Assembly (NCBI RefSeq): GCF_949987535.1
Contig: NC_080082.1
Span: 43,091,874 to 43,155,873 of the forward strand
Reading direction: 5' to 3'
DNA: 64,000 nucleotides
Source: Balaenoptera acutorostrata
Lineage: Eukaryota > Chordata > Mammalia > Artiodactyla > Balaenopteridae
This document shows positions 12,429 to 23,411 of the stretch, one piece after another; the first letter of the stretch is position 1; each line of letters opens with the position of its first letter. Below the pieces are notes generated by a model. That model did no database searches and was not told the DNA's origin. It was given only the letters and a program-made list of their open reading frames with translations. Made by a program: the position numbers and the translations under genes.

Positions 12429-14200
12429 AAATGGAAGAACACTATGCTTGGAAGCTTCTTCCATCTAGTTTGAGAGTCGCACTTCCACTGCATCCTAGGA
12501 TTCCAAGTGTTGCCATGCCGTCACAATTTCCAATTCTTAGGCCTATGACGGCAGTGTGTGGCAGTTCTGAAAGAGACCTTAGCAATGCAGGCGTTTTGGC
12601 TCCTTCCACCGAGAAACCAGCTCCTCCAGATCCTCTGTCGTTAGGTATTTCATGTTAGAGTATCTCTAGGCGCCCTCTTTCCTCCTGCACGAGGTAAGAC
12701 ACAAACGGAATTGCCCTAAAGGGAAGAAGCCTTCTGAGTCCGGCAGAGAGGCAGTCTCTCCCACTCAGCATTCCCCAACGGCTGAGCCCAGGGTATGGGT
12801 CCGAGAGAGGGAGAAAGCCGTAACTCCGAGCTTTTCTACTATGTAGTATAGGCCTCACCCTCAAGCTGAGGTCAGTTTCATAGAGGAAACACCAGGCCTC
12901 GGTGTGCTTTCCTGTGGCAAGGAAACTTTGCTTTCATTCCTTAGGTGGCACATTGGCTCAGGACTGCCCTACCCGAAGGGCTCACGGTGTGCAGCCCTAT
13001 TTGTTGAGATCAGCCCCTCTGGCTCTTTCTCGGATGAAACCAACTGGGCAAAGAGCCGTTCATAAGCTGGGGACCCTGGGAGCTTTCCCTAGTCTACACC
13101 AGAACAGCCCTCTGAGCGAGAGGAGCTGCTGACGTTTGGTAGCAAAATCTCCTATTCTGAAGAGAAACGTTTCGTTGTAAGTGGGTTCCATCAGCCTTGT
13201 CATATTTTCTCAGCTGGCTAGGATGGAGGGCAGGCAGTCAGTGGGCAGACTCACCTGAGGCCCTGCTTCCCAGACTGTGAAACAGACCCCCCCACCCCCG
13301 CCTGTTCAGCCAAAGGGACGGCTTATGGTAAGGTAAACACACTGTGTTGGAAAGATCCTGCCTAACCCTCGCACAAGCACAAGCATATTGCTCATTGGCC
13401 AAAGACTTTCCCCCCAAGTTTAACATGTTTGCTCCCATCTAGCCTCCGAAGACCGAGTATACCTAGCAAGGAATCACACTTCAGGAAAGGTACTCAGGCT
13501 GCTGGTGAATGCAACTTGTTTCACCAGGCAGCCCAAATCGAGTACACCCACTTGCATTTTCCAGGGGCAGAGCAAATGGTGTCAACGTACTTGCCTCTAG
13601 CCTGGGAGGGGCAACATACACTTTCTGAATGGGAACGAAGCCCATGCCTTCAGTGTGAAAGGCCGCTAAGCCTCTTTGCTTTGGCAGCCCAGGGATAGCG
13701 TCAGCTCTGAAATGCTTCCATAGGAGCAGAGTCAGAGAACCTTTGAACCACAGAGCAGGTGCAGCCCAGAACAACGACTGCTCTTGGCCTGAGAACACCC
13801 ACTGCCCAGCGCTTCTTTTGGGTACACACGTGTAGAGGAAGGGTGTTGAATTCTGCTGCGCGATAACTTCTCCGGGCCACGTAGTGTGAGGGCAAGGAGA
13901 GTGGCCCTCCAACTCATCCCAGTTTCATGTGTCAGTTGTATAAGGCAAACTCCCTGCTTGAATCCCTCCGTGGGCTACGTAACCTCCAGAGAAAGGTGGA
14001 TGATTGGGACCCAGGGCTTGTATCTAGGTTAATGTTCTGTGCATCAACTTCGTAGCTGTTCTCTCTAAGCGGGTCCCAAAGGCTTTCTGGAAGAGTTTCC
14101 TTAAAGGGTCAGAAACAGGAAATTAACCGACAGGCCCACGGGGATGCCAGTTCTCTCCAGCAACAAGGCTACCAGCCTCACAGTCTTGGGTGCTCTTTGT
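12429..14200 (+). repeat. Array 1 unit 8 (copy of unit 6)
   Basis: This is a near-exact copy of unit 6 at +3,548 bp. The two differences I found are at about 9,308 versus 12,856 (GGCCTAAC against GGCCTCAC) and at about 13,200 (CCTTGTCAT against CCTTGCCAT). Broken CENP-B-like site at 13170-13186. Confidence 0.95.
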
Positions 14201-14678
14201 AAATGGAAGAACACTACGCTTGGAAGCTTCTTCCGTCCAGTTTGTGAGTCGAACTTCCACTGCATCCTAGGATTCCAAGTGTTGCCATGCCGTCACAATT
14301 TCCAATTCTTAGGCCTATGACGGCAGAGTGTCTGGCAGTTCTGAAAGAGACCTTAGCAATGCAGGTGTTTGGGCTCCTTCCACCGAGATACCAGCTCCTC
14401 CAGATCCTCTGTTGTTAGGTATTTCATGTTAGAGTATCTCTAGGCGCCCTCTTTCCTCCTCCACGAGGTAAGACACAAACGGAATTGCCCTAAAGGGAAG
14501 AAGCCTTCTGAGTCTGGCAGAGAGGCAGTCTCTCCCACTCAGCATGCCCCCACGGCTGAGCCCAGGGTATGGGTCCGAGAGAGGGAGAAAGCCGTAACTC
14601 CGAGCTTTTCTACTATGTAGTATAGGCCTCACCCTCAAGCTCACGTCAGTTTCAGAGAGGAAACACCAGGCCTCGGAG
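14201..14678 (+). repeat. Array 1 unit 9, truncated
   Basis: A B-type start like unit 4 (GCAGGTGTTTGGGCTCC, CATGCCCCCAC) runs as far as the CACCAGGCCTCGG of the monomer-like core and is then cut by Array 2. It has private changes near the end (CTCACGTCAGTTTCAGAGAGG where other units read CTGAGGTCAGTTTCATAGAGG). The cut lies inside the segment homologous between the arrays. Confidence 0.93.
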
Positions 14679-14690
14679 GACCCCAAGGAT
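14671..14690 (+). other. Junction between Array 1 and Array 2
   Basis: CCTCGG (Array 1) is followed by AGGA and then CCCCAAGGAT (Array 2). Relative to a complete monomer, the stretch from TGTGCTTTCC to GCCCTA (about 85 bp) is missing. The join is therefore an out-of-register fusion within homologous sequence rather than a clean monomer boundary. Confidence 0.85.
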
Positions 14691-15350
14691 TCAGGAATGT
14701 TCATCCCGATTGTTTGAGAACAGCTTTTCTGGCTCTTTCATGGATGAAACCAACTGGGAAAAGAGCCGTCCTAAGCTGGAGACCATGGTGTCTTTCCCTA
14801 GTCTACACAGAAACAGCACTCTGAGTGAAACGAGCTGCTGGCATTTGGTAGCAAATCTCCTATTCTGAAGAGAAACATTTCGTTGTAAGCGGGTTGTATC
14901 AGCATTGCCACGTTTTCTCAACTGGGTATAAAGGAGGGCAGTCAGTAGTCCTCACCCTTCAAACCTACTCCAATTTCATAGAGGAAACACCAAGCCTCGG
15001 TATGGTCTCCTGTGGCAAGGAAACTTTGCTTTCATTCCTTAGGTGGCACATTGGCTCAGAACTGCCCTACCCCAAGGATTCAGGGATGTGCAGCCCGATT
15101 ACTTGAGATCAGCCCTTCTGGCTCTTTCATGGCTGAAACCAACTGGGAAAAGAGCCGTTCTAAGCTGGGGACCATGGTGTCTTACCCTAGTCTACACAGA
15201 AACAGCACTCTGAGGGAGAGGAGCTGCTGGTGTTTGGTAGCACAATCTCCTATTCTGAAGAGAAACATTTCGTTGTAAGCGGGTTGCATCAGCCTTGTCA
15301 CATGTTCTCAACTGGCTTTAAAGAAGGGCAGTCAGTTGGCAGACTTACTT
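14679..15350 (+). repeat. Array 2 entry segment, same subfamily as 43.5-44.1 kb
   Basis: The first monomer is truncated at its left end. It has GTTCATCCCGATTG, CCGTCCTAAGCTGGAGACC and the 1-bp-short GGTAGCAAATCTCC, followed by a long junction that reads CATAGAGGAAACACCAAGCCTCGGTATGG. The same linked pair recurs at about 43,513-43,985 and at nine other places in the array, so the array edge is built from a mainstream subfamily and not from diverged outer monomers. Confidence 0.85.
14878..14894 (+). other. First intact CENP-B box after the array junction
   Basis: TTTCGTTGTAAGCGGGT lies about 200 bp inside Array 2. It has all nine essential positions, and it differs from the YTTCGTTGGAARCGGGA consensus only at positions 9 (T for G) and 17 (T for A), both tolerant sites in the core definition. 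Confidence 0.93.
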
Positions 15351-16189
15351 GAGGCCCTGCTTCCCAGGCTGGAATCTTTGCTTTCATTCCTTAGTTAGCA
15401 CATTGGCTCAGGACGGCCTTACCACAAGGATTCAGGTTTGTGCAGCCCGAATACTTGAGATCAGCCCTTCTGGCTCTTTCATGGATGAAACCAACTGGGA
15501 AAAGAGCCGTTCTAAGCTGGGGACCATGGTGTCTTTCCCTAGTCTACACAGAAAGAGCGCTCTGAGTGAAACGAGATGCTGACGTTTGGTAGCAAAATCT
15601 CCTATTCTGAAGAGAAACATTTCGTTGTAAGCGGGTTGCATCAGCCTTGCCTCATTTTCACAAGTGGCTATAAAGGAGGGCAGTCAGTAGGCCTCACCCT
15701 TCAAGCCCACTCCAATTTCCTAGAGAAAACACCAGGCCTCGGTGTGCTTTCCTGTGGCAAGTAAACTTTGCTTTGATTCCTTAGGGGGCACTTTGGCTCA
15801 GAAATGCCCTACCCCAAGGATTCAGGAATGTTCAGCCCGATTGTTTGAGAACAGCTTTTCTGGCTCTTTCATGGATGAAACCAACTGGGAAAAGAGCCGT
15901 TCTAAGCTGGGGACCATGGTGTCTCTCCCTAGTCTACACAGAAACAGCACTCTGAGAGAGAGGATCTGCTGGCGTTTGGTAGCAAAATCTCCTATTCTGA
16001 AGAGAAACATTTCTTTGCAAGCGGCTTGCATTAGCCTTGCCACATTTTCTCAACTGGCTTTAAAGAAGGGCAGTCAGTTGGTAGACTTCCTTGAGTCCCT
16101 GCTTCCCAGGCTGGAAACTTTGCTTTCATTCCTTAGTTAGCACATAGGCTCAGGACGCCCTTACCCCAAGGATTCAGGGATGTGCAGGC

Positions 16190-17665
16190 TGATTACTTGA
16201 GATCAGCCCTTCTGGCTCTTTCATGGCTGAAACCAACTGGGAAAAGAGCCGTTCTAAGCTGGGGACCATGGTGTCTTACCCTAGTCTACACAGAAACAGC
16301 ACTCTGAGGGAGAGGAGCTGCTGGTGTTTGGTAGCACAATCTCCTATTCTGAAGAGAAACATTTCGTTGTAAGCGGGTTGCATCAGCCTTGTCACATTTT
16401 CTCAACTGGCTTTAAAGAAGGGCTGTCAGGTGGCAGGCAGTCTTACTTGAGGCCCTGCTTCCCAGGCTGGAAATTTTACTTTCATTCCTTAGTTAGCACA
16501 TTGGCTCAGGACGGCCTTACCCCAAGGATTCAGAGATGTGCAGCCCGATTACTTGAGATCAGCTCTTCCGGCTCTTTCATGGATGAAACCACCTGGGAAA
16601 AGAGCCGTTCTTAGCTGGGGACCATGGTGTCTTTCCCTAGTCTACACAGAAACAGCACTCTGAGTGAAACGAGATGCTGCTGTTTGGTAGCAAAATCTCC
16701 TATTCTGAAGAGAAACATTTACTTGTAAGCGGGTTGCCTCAGCCTTGCCTCATTTTCAGAAGTGGCTATAAAGGAGGGCAGTCAGTAGGCCCCACCCTTC
16801 AAGCCCACTCCAATTTCCTAGAGAAAACACCAGGCCACGGTGTGCTTTCCTGTGGCAAGTAAACTTTGCTTTCATTCCTTACGGGGCACTTTGGCTCAGA
16901 AGTGCCCTACCCCAAGGATTCAGGAATGTTCAGCCCGATTTTTGGAGAACAGCTTTTCTGGCTCTTTCATGGAGGAAACCAACTGGGAAAAGAGCCGTTC
17001 TAAGCTGGGCACCATGGTGTCTTACCCTAGTCTAACAGAAACAGCACTCTGAGGGAGACGAGCTGCTGGCGTTTGGTAGGAAAATCTCCTATTCTGAAGA
17101 GAAACATTTCGTTGTAAGCGGGTTGCATCAGCCTTGTCACATTTTCTGAACTGGCTTTAAAGAAGGGCAGTCAGTTGGCAGACTTACTTGAGGCGCTGCT
17201 TCCCAGGCTGGAATCTTTGCTTTCATTCCTTAGTTAGCACATTGGCTCAGGACGGCCTTACCCCAAGGATTCAGGGTTGTGCAGCCCGATTACTTAAGAT
17301 CAGCCCTTCTGGCTCTTTCATGGATGAAACCAACTGGGAAAAGAGCCGTTCTAAGCTGGGGACCATGGTGTCTTTCCCTAGTCTACACAGATACAGCACA
17401 CTGAGGGAGAGGACCTGCTGGCGTTTGGTAGCAAAATCTCCTATCCTGAAGAGAAACATTTCGTTGTAAGCAGGTTGCATCAGCCTTGCCTCATTTTCAC
17501 AAGTAGCTATAAAGGAGGGCAGTCAGTAGGCCTCACCCTTCAAGCCCACTCCAATTTCCTAGATAAAACACCAGGCCTCGGTGTGCTTTCCTGTGGCAAG
17601 TAAACTTTGCTTTGATTCCTTAGGGGGCACTTTGGCTCAGAAATGCCCTACCCCAAGGATTCAGG
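16190..17665 (+). repeat. Segmental copy a (2,970-bp offset)
   Basis: Four monomers nearly identical to 19,160-20,635. Differences noticed include GGCAGTCTTAC (about 16,436) against GGCAGACTTAC, and AGCTGGGGACC (about 17,355) against AGCTGGAGACC. At the right edge the copies part at GATTCAGG|AATG versus GATTCAGG|GATG. Confidence 0.88.
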
Positions 17666-19159
17666 AATGTTCAGCCCGATTGTTTGAGAACAGCTTTTCT
17701 GGCTCTTTCATGGATGAAACCAACTGGGAAAAGAGCCGTTCTAAGCTGGGGACCATGGTGTCTTTCCCTAGTCTACACAGAAAGAGCACTCTGAGGGAGA
17801 CGAGCTGCTGGCGTTTGGTAGCACAATCTCCTATTCTGAAGAGAAACATTTCGTTGTAAGCGGGTTGCATCAGCCTTGCCACATGTTCTCAACTGGCTTT
17901 AAAGAAGGGCAGTCAGTTGGCAGACTTCCTTGAGGCCCTGCTTCCCAGGCTGGAAACTTTGCTTTCATTCCATAGTTAGCACATTGGCTCAGGACGGCCT
18001 TACCACAAGGATTCAGGGATGTGCAGCCCGATTACTTGAGATCAGCCCTTCCGGCTCTTTCATGGATGAAACCACCTGGGAAAAGAGCCGTTCTTAGCTG
18101 GGGACCATGGTGTCTTTCCCTAGTCTACACAGAAACAGCACTCTGAGTGAAACGAGATGCTGCTGTTTGGTAGCAAAATCTCCTATTCTGAAGAGAAACA
18201 TTTACTTGTAAGCGGGTTGCCTCAGCCTTGCCTCATTTTCACAAGTGGCTATAAAGGAGGGCAGTCAGTAGGCCTCACCCTTCAAGCCCACTCCAATTTC
18301 CTAGAGAAAACACCAGGCCACGGTGTGCTTTCCTGTGGCAAGTAAACTTTGCTTTCATTCCTTACGGGGCACTTTGGCTCAGAAGTGCCCTACCCCAAGG
18401 TTTCAGGAATGTTCAGCCCGATTTTTGGAGAACAGCTTTTCTGGCTCTTTCATGGATGAAACCAACTGGGAAAAGAGCCGTTCTAAGCTGGGCACCATGG
18501 TGTCTTACCCTAGTCTAACAGAAACAGCACTCTGAGTGAAACGAGATGCTGGCGTTTGGTAGCAAAATCGCGTCTTCTGAAGAGAAACATTTCGTTGTAA
18601 GCGGGTTGCATCAGCCTTGCCTCATTTTCACAAGTGGCTATAAAGCAGGGCAGTCAGTAGGCCTCACCCTTCAAGCCCACTCCAATTTCCTAGAGAAAAC
18701 ACCAGGCCACGGTGTGCTTTCCTGTGGCAAGTAAACTTTGCTTTCATTCCTTAGAGGGCACTTTGGCTCAGAACTGCCCTATCCCAAGGATTCTGGAATG
18801 TTCAGCCCGATTGTTTGAGAACAGCTTTTCTGGCTCTTTCATGGATGAAACCAACTGGGAAAAGAGCCGTTCTAAGCTGGGGACAATGGTGTCTTTCCCT
18901 AGTCTACACAGAAACAGCACTCTGAGGGAGAGGAGCTGCTGGCGTTTGGTAGCAAAATCTCCTATTCTGAAGAGAAACATTTCTTTGCAAGCGGGTTGCA
19001 TCAGCCTTGCCACATTTTCTCAACTGGCTTTCAAGAGGGGCAGTCAGTTGGCAGACTTCCTTGAGGCCCTGCTTCCCAGGCTGGAAACTTTGCTTTCATT
19101 CCTTAGTTAGCACATTGGCTCAGGACGGCCTTACCCCAAGGATTCAGGGATGTGCAGCC

Positions 19160-20635
19160 CGATTACTTGAGATCAGCCCTTCTGGCTCTTTCATGGCTGA
19201 AACCAACTGGGAAAAGAGCCGTTCTAAGCTGGGGACCATGGTGTCTTACCCTAGTCTACACAGAAACAGCACTCTGAGGGAGAGGAGCTGCTGGTGTTTG
19301 GTAGCACAATCTCCTATTCTGAAGAGAAACATTTCGTTGTAAGCGGGTTGCATCAGCCTTGTCACATTTTCTCAACTGGCTTTAAAGAAGGGCTGTCAGG
19401 TGGCAGGCAGACTTACTTGAGGCCCTGCTTCCCAGGCTGGAAATTTTACTTTCATTCCTTAGTTAGCACATTGGCTCAGGACGGCCTTACCCCAAGGATT
19501 CAGAGATGTGCAGCCCGATTACTTGAGATCAGCTCTTCCGGCTCTTTCATGGATGAAACCACCTGGGAAAAGAGCCGTTCTTAGCTGGGGACCATGGTGT
19601 CTTTCCCTAGTCTACACAGAAACAGCACTCTGAGTGAAACGAGATGCTGCTGTTTGGTAGCAAAATCTCCTATTCTGAAGAGAAACATTTACTTGTAAGC
19701 GGGTTGCCTCAGCCTTGCCTCATTTTCAGAAGTGGCTATAAAGGAGGGCAGTCAGTAGGCCCCACCCTTCAAGCCCACTCCAATTTCCTAGAGAAAACAC
19801 CAGGCCACGGTGTGCTTTCCTGTGGCAAGTAAACTTTGCTTTCATTCCTTACGGGGCACTTTGGCTCAGAAGTGCCCTACCCCAAGGATTCAGGAATGTT
19901 CAGCCCGATTTTTGGAGAACAGCTTTTCTGGCTCTTTCATGGAGGAAACCAACTGGGAAAAGAGCCGTTCTAAGCTGGGCACCATGGTGTCTTACCCTAG
20001 TCTAACAGAAACAGCACTCTGAGGGAGACGAGCTGCTGGCGTTTGGTAGGAAAATCTCCTATTCTGAAGAGAAACATTTCGTTGTAAGCGGGTTGCATCA
20101 GCCTTGTCACATTTTCTGAACTGGCTTTAAAGAAGGGCAGTCAGTTGGCAGACTTACTTGAGGCGCTGCTTCCCAGGCTGGAATCTTTGCTTTCATTCCT
20201 TAGTTAGCACATTGGCTCAGGACGGCCTTACCCCAAGGATTCAGGGTTGTGCAGCCCGATTACTTAAGATCAGCCCTTCTGGCTCTTTCATGGATGAAAC
20301 CAACTGGGAAAAGAGCCGTTCTAAGCTGGAGACCATGGTGTCTTTCCCTAGTCTACACAGATACAGCACACTGAGGGAGAGGACCTGCTGGCGTTTGGTA
20401 GCAAAATCTCCTATCCTGAAGAGAAACATTTCGTTGTAAGCAGGTTGCATCAGCCTTGCCTCATTTTCACAAGTAGCTATAAAGGAGGGCAGTCAGTAGG
20501 CCTCACCCTTCAAGCCCACTCCAATTTCCTAGATAAAACACCAGGCCTCGGTGTGCTTTCCTGTGGCAAGTAAACTTTGCTTTGATTCCTTAGGGGGCAC
20601 TTTGGCTCAGAAATGCCCTACCCCAAGGATTCAGG
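19160..20635 (+). repeat. Segmental copy b (2,970-bp offset)
   Basis: This is the partner of 16,190-17,665. It keeps the same unusual variants: GGCTGTCAGGTGGCAGGCAG, a short-unit spacing of 356 instead of 352 bp, and GAGGCGCTGC at the next junction. Confidence 0.88.
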
Positions 20636-22302
20636 GATGTGCAGCCCGATTACTTGAGATCAGCCCTTCTGGCTCTTTCATGGCTGAAACCAACTGGGAA
20701 AAGAGCCGTTCTAAGCTGGGGACCATGGTGTCTTACCCTAGTCTACACAGAAACAGCACTCTGAGGGAGAGGAGCTGCTGGTGTTTGGTAGCACAATCTC
20801 CTATTCTGAAGAGAAACATTTCGTTGTAAGCGGGTTGCATCAGCCTTGTCACATTTTCTCAACTGGCTTTAAAGAAGGGCAGTCAGGTGGCAGACTTACT
20901 TGAGGCCCTGCTTCCCAGGCTGGAAATTTTACTTTCATTCCTTAGTTAGCACATTGGCTCAGGACGGCCTTACCCCAAGGATTCAGGGATGTGCAGCCCG
21001 AATACTTGAGATCAGCCCTTCCGGCTCTTTCATGGATGAAACCACCTGGGAAAAGAGCCGTTCTTAGCTGGGGACCATGGTGTCTTTCCCTAGTCTACAC
21101 AAAAAACAGCACTCTGAGTGAAACGAGATGCTGGCGTTTGGTAGCAAAATCTCCTATTCTGAAGAGAAACATTTCCTTGTAAGCGGGTTGTCTCAGCCTT
21201 GCCTCATTTTCACAAGTGGCTATAAAGGAGGGCAGTCAGTAGGCCTCACCCTTCAAGCCGACTCCAATTTCCTAGAGAAAACACCAGGCCACGGTGTGCT
21301 TTCCTGTGGCAAGTAAACTTTGCTTTCATTCCTTACGGGGCACTTTGGCTCAGAAGTGTCCTACCCCAAGGATTCAGGAATGTTCAGCCCGATTTTTGGA
21401 GACCAGCTTTTCTGGCTCTTTCATGGATGAAACCAACTGGGAAAGGAGCCGTTCTAAGCTGGGCACCATGGTGTCTTACCCTAGTCTAACAGAAACAGCA
21501 CTCTGAGGGAGACGAGCTGCTGGCGTTTGGTAGCAAAATCTCCTATTCTGAAGAGAAACATTTCGTTGTAAGCGGGTTGCATCAGCCTTGTCACATTTTC
21601 TGAACTGGCTTTAAAGAAGGGCAGTCAGTTGGCAGACTTACTTGAGGCGCTGCTTCCCAGGCTGGAATCTTTGCTTTCATTCCTTAGTTAGCACATTGGC
21701 TCAGGATGGCCTTACCCCAAGGATTCAGGGTTGTGCAGCCCGATTACTTAAGATCAGCCCTTCTGGCACTTTCATGGATGAAACCGACTGGGAAAAGAGC
21801 CGTTCTAAGCTGGGGACCATGGTGTCTTTCCCTAGTCTACACAGAAACAGCACACTGAGGGAGAGGACCTGCTGGCGTTTGGTAGCAAAATCTCCTATCC
21901 TGAAGAGAAACATTTCGTTGTAAGCAGGTTGCATCAGCCTTGCCTCATTTTCACAAGTGGCTATAAAGGAGGGCAGTCAGTAGGCCTCACCCTTCAAGCC
22001 CACTCCAATTTCCTAGAGAAAACACCAGGCCTCGGTGTGCTTTCCTGTGGCAAGTAAACTTTGCTTTCATTCCTTAGGGGGCACTTTGGCTCAGAATTTC
22101 CCTACCCCAAGGATTCAGGAATGTTCAGCACGATTGTTTGAGAACAGCTTTTCTGGCTCTTTCATGGATGAAACCAACTGGGAAAAGAGCCGTTCTAAGC
22201 TGGGGACCATGGTGTCTTTCCCTAGTCTACACAGAAAGAGCACTCTGAGGGAGACGAGCTGCTGGCGTTTGGTAGCACAATCTCCTATTCTGAAGAGAAA
22301 CA

Positions 22303-22319
22303 GTTCGTTGTAAGCGGGT
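22303..22319 (+). other. Variant CENP-B box GTTCGTTGTAAGCGGGT
   Basis: The first, non-essential base is G instead of T; all nine essential positions are kept. The same variant occurs at 29679, as expected from the 7,376-bp segmental copy. Confidence 0.88.
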
Positions 22320-23394
22320 TGCATCAGCCTTGCCACATGTTCTCAACTGGCTTTAAAGAAGGGCAGTCAGTTGGCAGACTTCCTTGAGGCCCTGCTTCCC
22401 AGGCTGGAAACTTTGCTTTCATTCCATAGTTAGCACATTGGCTCAGGACGGCCTTGCCACAAGGATTCAGGGATGTGCAGCCCGATTACTTGAGATCAGC
22501 CCTTCTGGCTCTTTCATGGATGAAACCAACTGGGAAAAGTGCCGTTCTAAGCAGGGGACCATGGTGTCTTTCCCTAGTCTACACAGAAACAGCGCTCTGA
22601 GGGAAACGAGCTTCTGGCATTTGGTAGCAAAATCTGCTATGTGAAGAGAAACATTTCGCTGTAAGTGGGTTGCATCAGCCTTGCTACATTTTCTCAACTG
22701 GCTTTAAAGTAGGGTAGTCATTTGGCAAACTTACTTGAGGCCCTGCTTCCCAGGCTGGAAATTTTGCTTTCATTCCTTAGGTAGCACATTGGCTCAGGAC
22801 GGCCTTACCCCAAGGATTCACGGATGTGCAGCCCGATTACATGAGATCAGCCCTTCTGGCTCTTTCATGGCTGAAACCAACTGGGAAAAGAGCCGTTCTA
22901 AGCTGGGGACCATGGTGTCTTTCCCTAGTCTACACAGAAACAGCACTCTGAGTGAGACGAGCTGCTGGCGTTTGGTAGCAAAATCTCCTATTCTGAAGAG
23001 AAACATTTCATTGTAAGCGGGGTGCATCAGCCTTGCCTCATTTTCACAAGTGGCTATAAAGGAGGGCAGTCAGTAGGCCTCACCTTTCAAGCCCACTCCA
23101 ATTTCCTAGAGAAAACACTAGGTCACGGTGTGCTTTCCTGTGGCAAGTAAACTTTGCTTTTATTCCTTAGGGGGCACTTTGGCTCAGAACTGCCCTACCC
23201 CAAGGATTCAGGAATGTTCATCCCGATTGTTTGAGAACAGCTTTTCTGGCTCTTTCATGGATGAAACCAACTGGGAAAAGAGCCGTCCGAAGCTGGAGAC
23301 CATGGTGTGTTTCCCTAGTCTACACAGAAACAGCACTCTGAGTGAAACGAGCTGCTGGCATTTGGTAGCAAATCTCCTATTCTGAAGAGAAACA

Positions 23395-23411
23395 TTTCGT
23401 TCTAAGCGGGT
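23395..23411 (+). other. Variant CENP-B box TTTCGTTCTAAGCGGGT
   Basis: G-to-C at position 8, inside the variable spacer, leaves the core intact. Also found at 27102 and 30771. All three belong to the monomer class that precedes the CATAGAGGAAACACC junction. Confidence 0.88.

Larger units (their letters stand above)
7160..14255 (+). repeat. 3,548-bp tandem duplication within Array 1
   Basis: About 7,160-10,707 and about 10,708-14,255 are consecutive near-identical copies. Shared private variants fix the offset at exactly 3,548 bp at several points. Left of the first copy the sequence is type A, whereas the second copy starts straight after B-type sequence. Right of the second copy the sequence again resembles unit 4. 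This is the expected footprint of one unequal exchange or template-switch event. Confidence 0.9.
1..14678 (+). repeat. Array 1: tandem macrosatellite, about 1,776-bp unit
   Basis: Eight complete head-to-tail units and one truncated unit can be phased on the recurring start AAATGGAAGAACACTA/CCGCTTGG at 1, 1777, 3556, 5331, 7105, 8881, 10653, 12429 and 14201. Unit lengths are 1,776, 1,779, 1,775, 1,774, 1,776, 1,772, 1,776 and 1,772 bp. Two diagnostic types exist. Type A has CTAGCTAGGAATC, GAGTCATAACTTCTCTGG and GAGAGTCGCAC. Type B has CTAGCAAGGAATC, GCGCGATAACTTCTCCGG and GTGAGTCGAAC. B tracts occur at about 4,597-5,700, 9,918-10,710 and 13,466-14,660. No gene, RNA or transposon is visible. 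I do not recognise the repeat as a named family. About 430 bp of each unit is homologous to the Array 2 monomer; the other roughly 1.34 kb is unique to this array. Confidence 0.98.
15268..22670 (+). repeat. Higher-order repeat block, period about 1,484 bp (4 monomers)
   Basis: Equivalent monomers recur at about 16,674, 18,157, 19,644 and 21,128 (offsets 1,483, 1,487, 1,484). A doubled period of 2,970 bp links 16,190-17,665 with 19,160-20,635. From 15,620 to 22,654 intact and broken CENP-B boxes alternate without exception over 20 consecutive monomers. Broken forms here are TTCT with GCAAG, TTAC, TTCC and CAGG. Confidence 0.88.
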
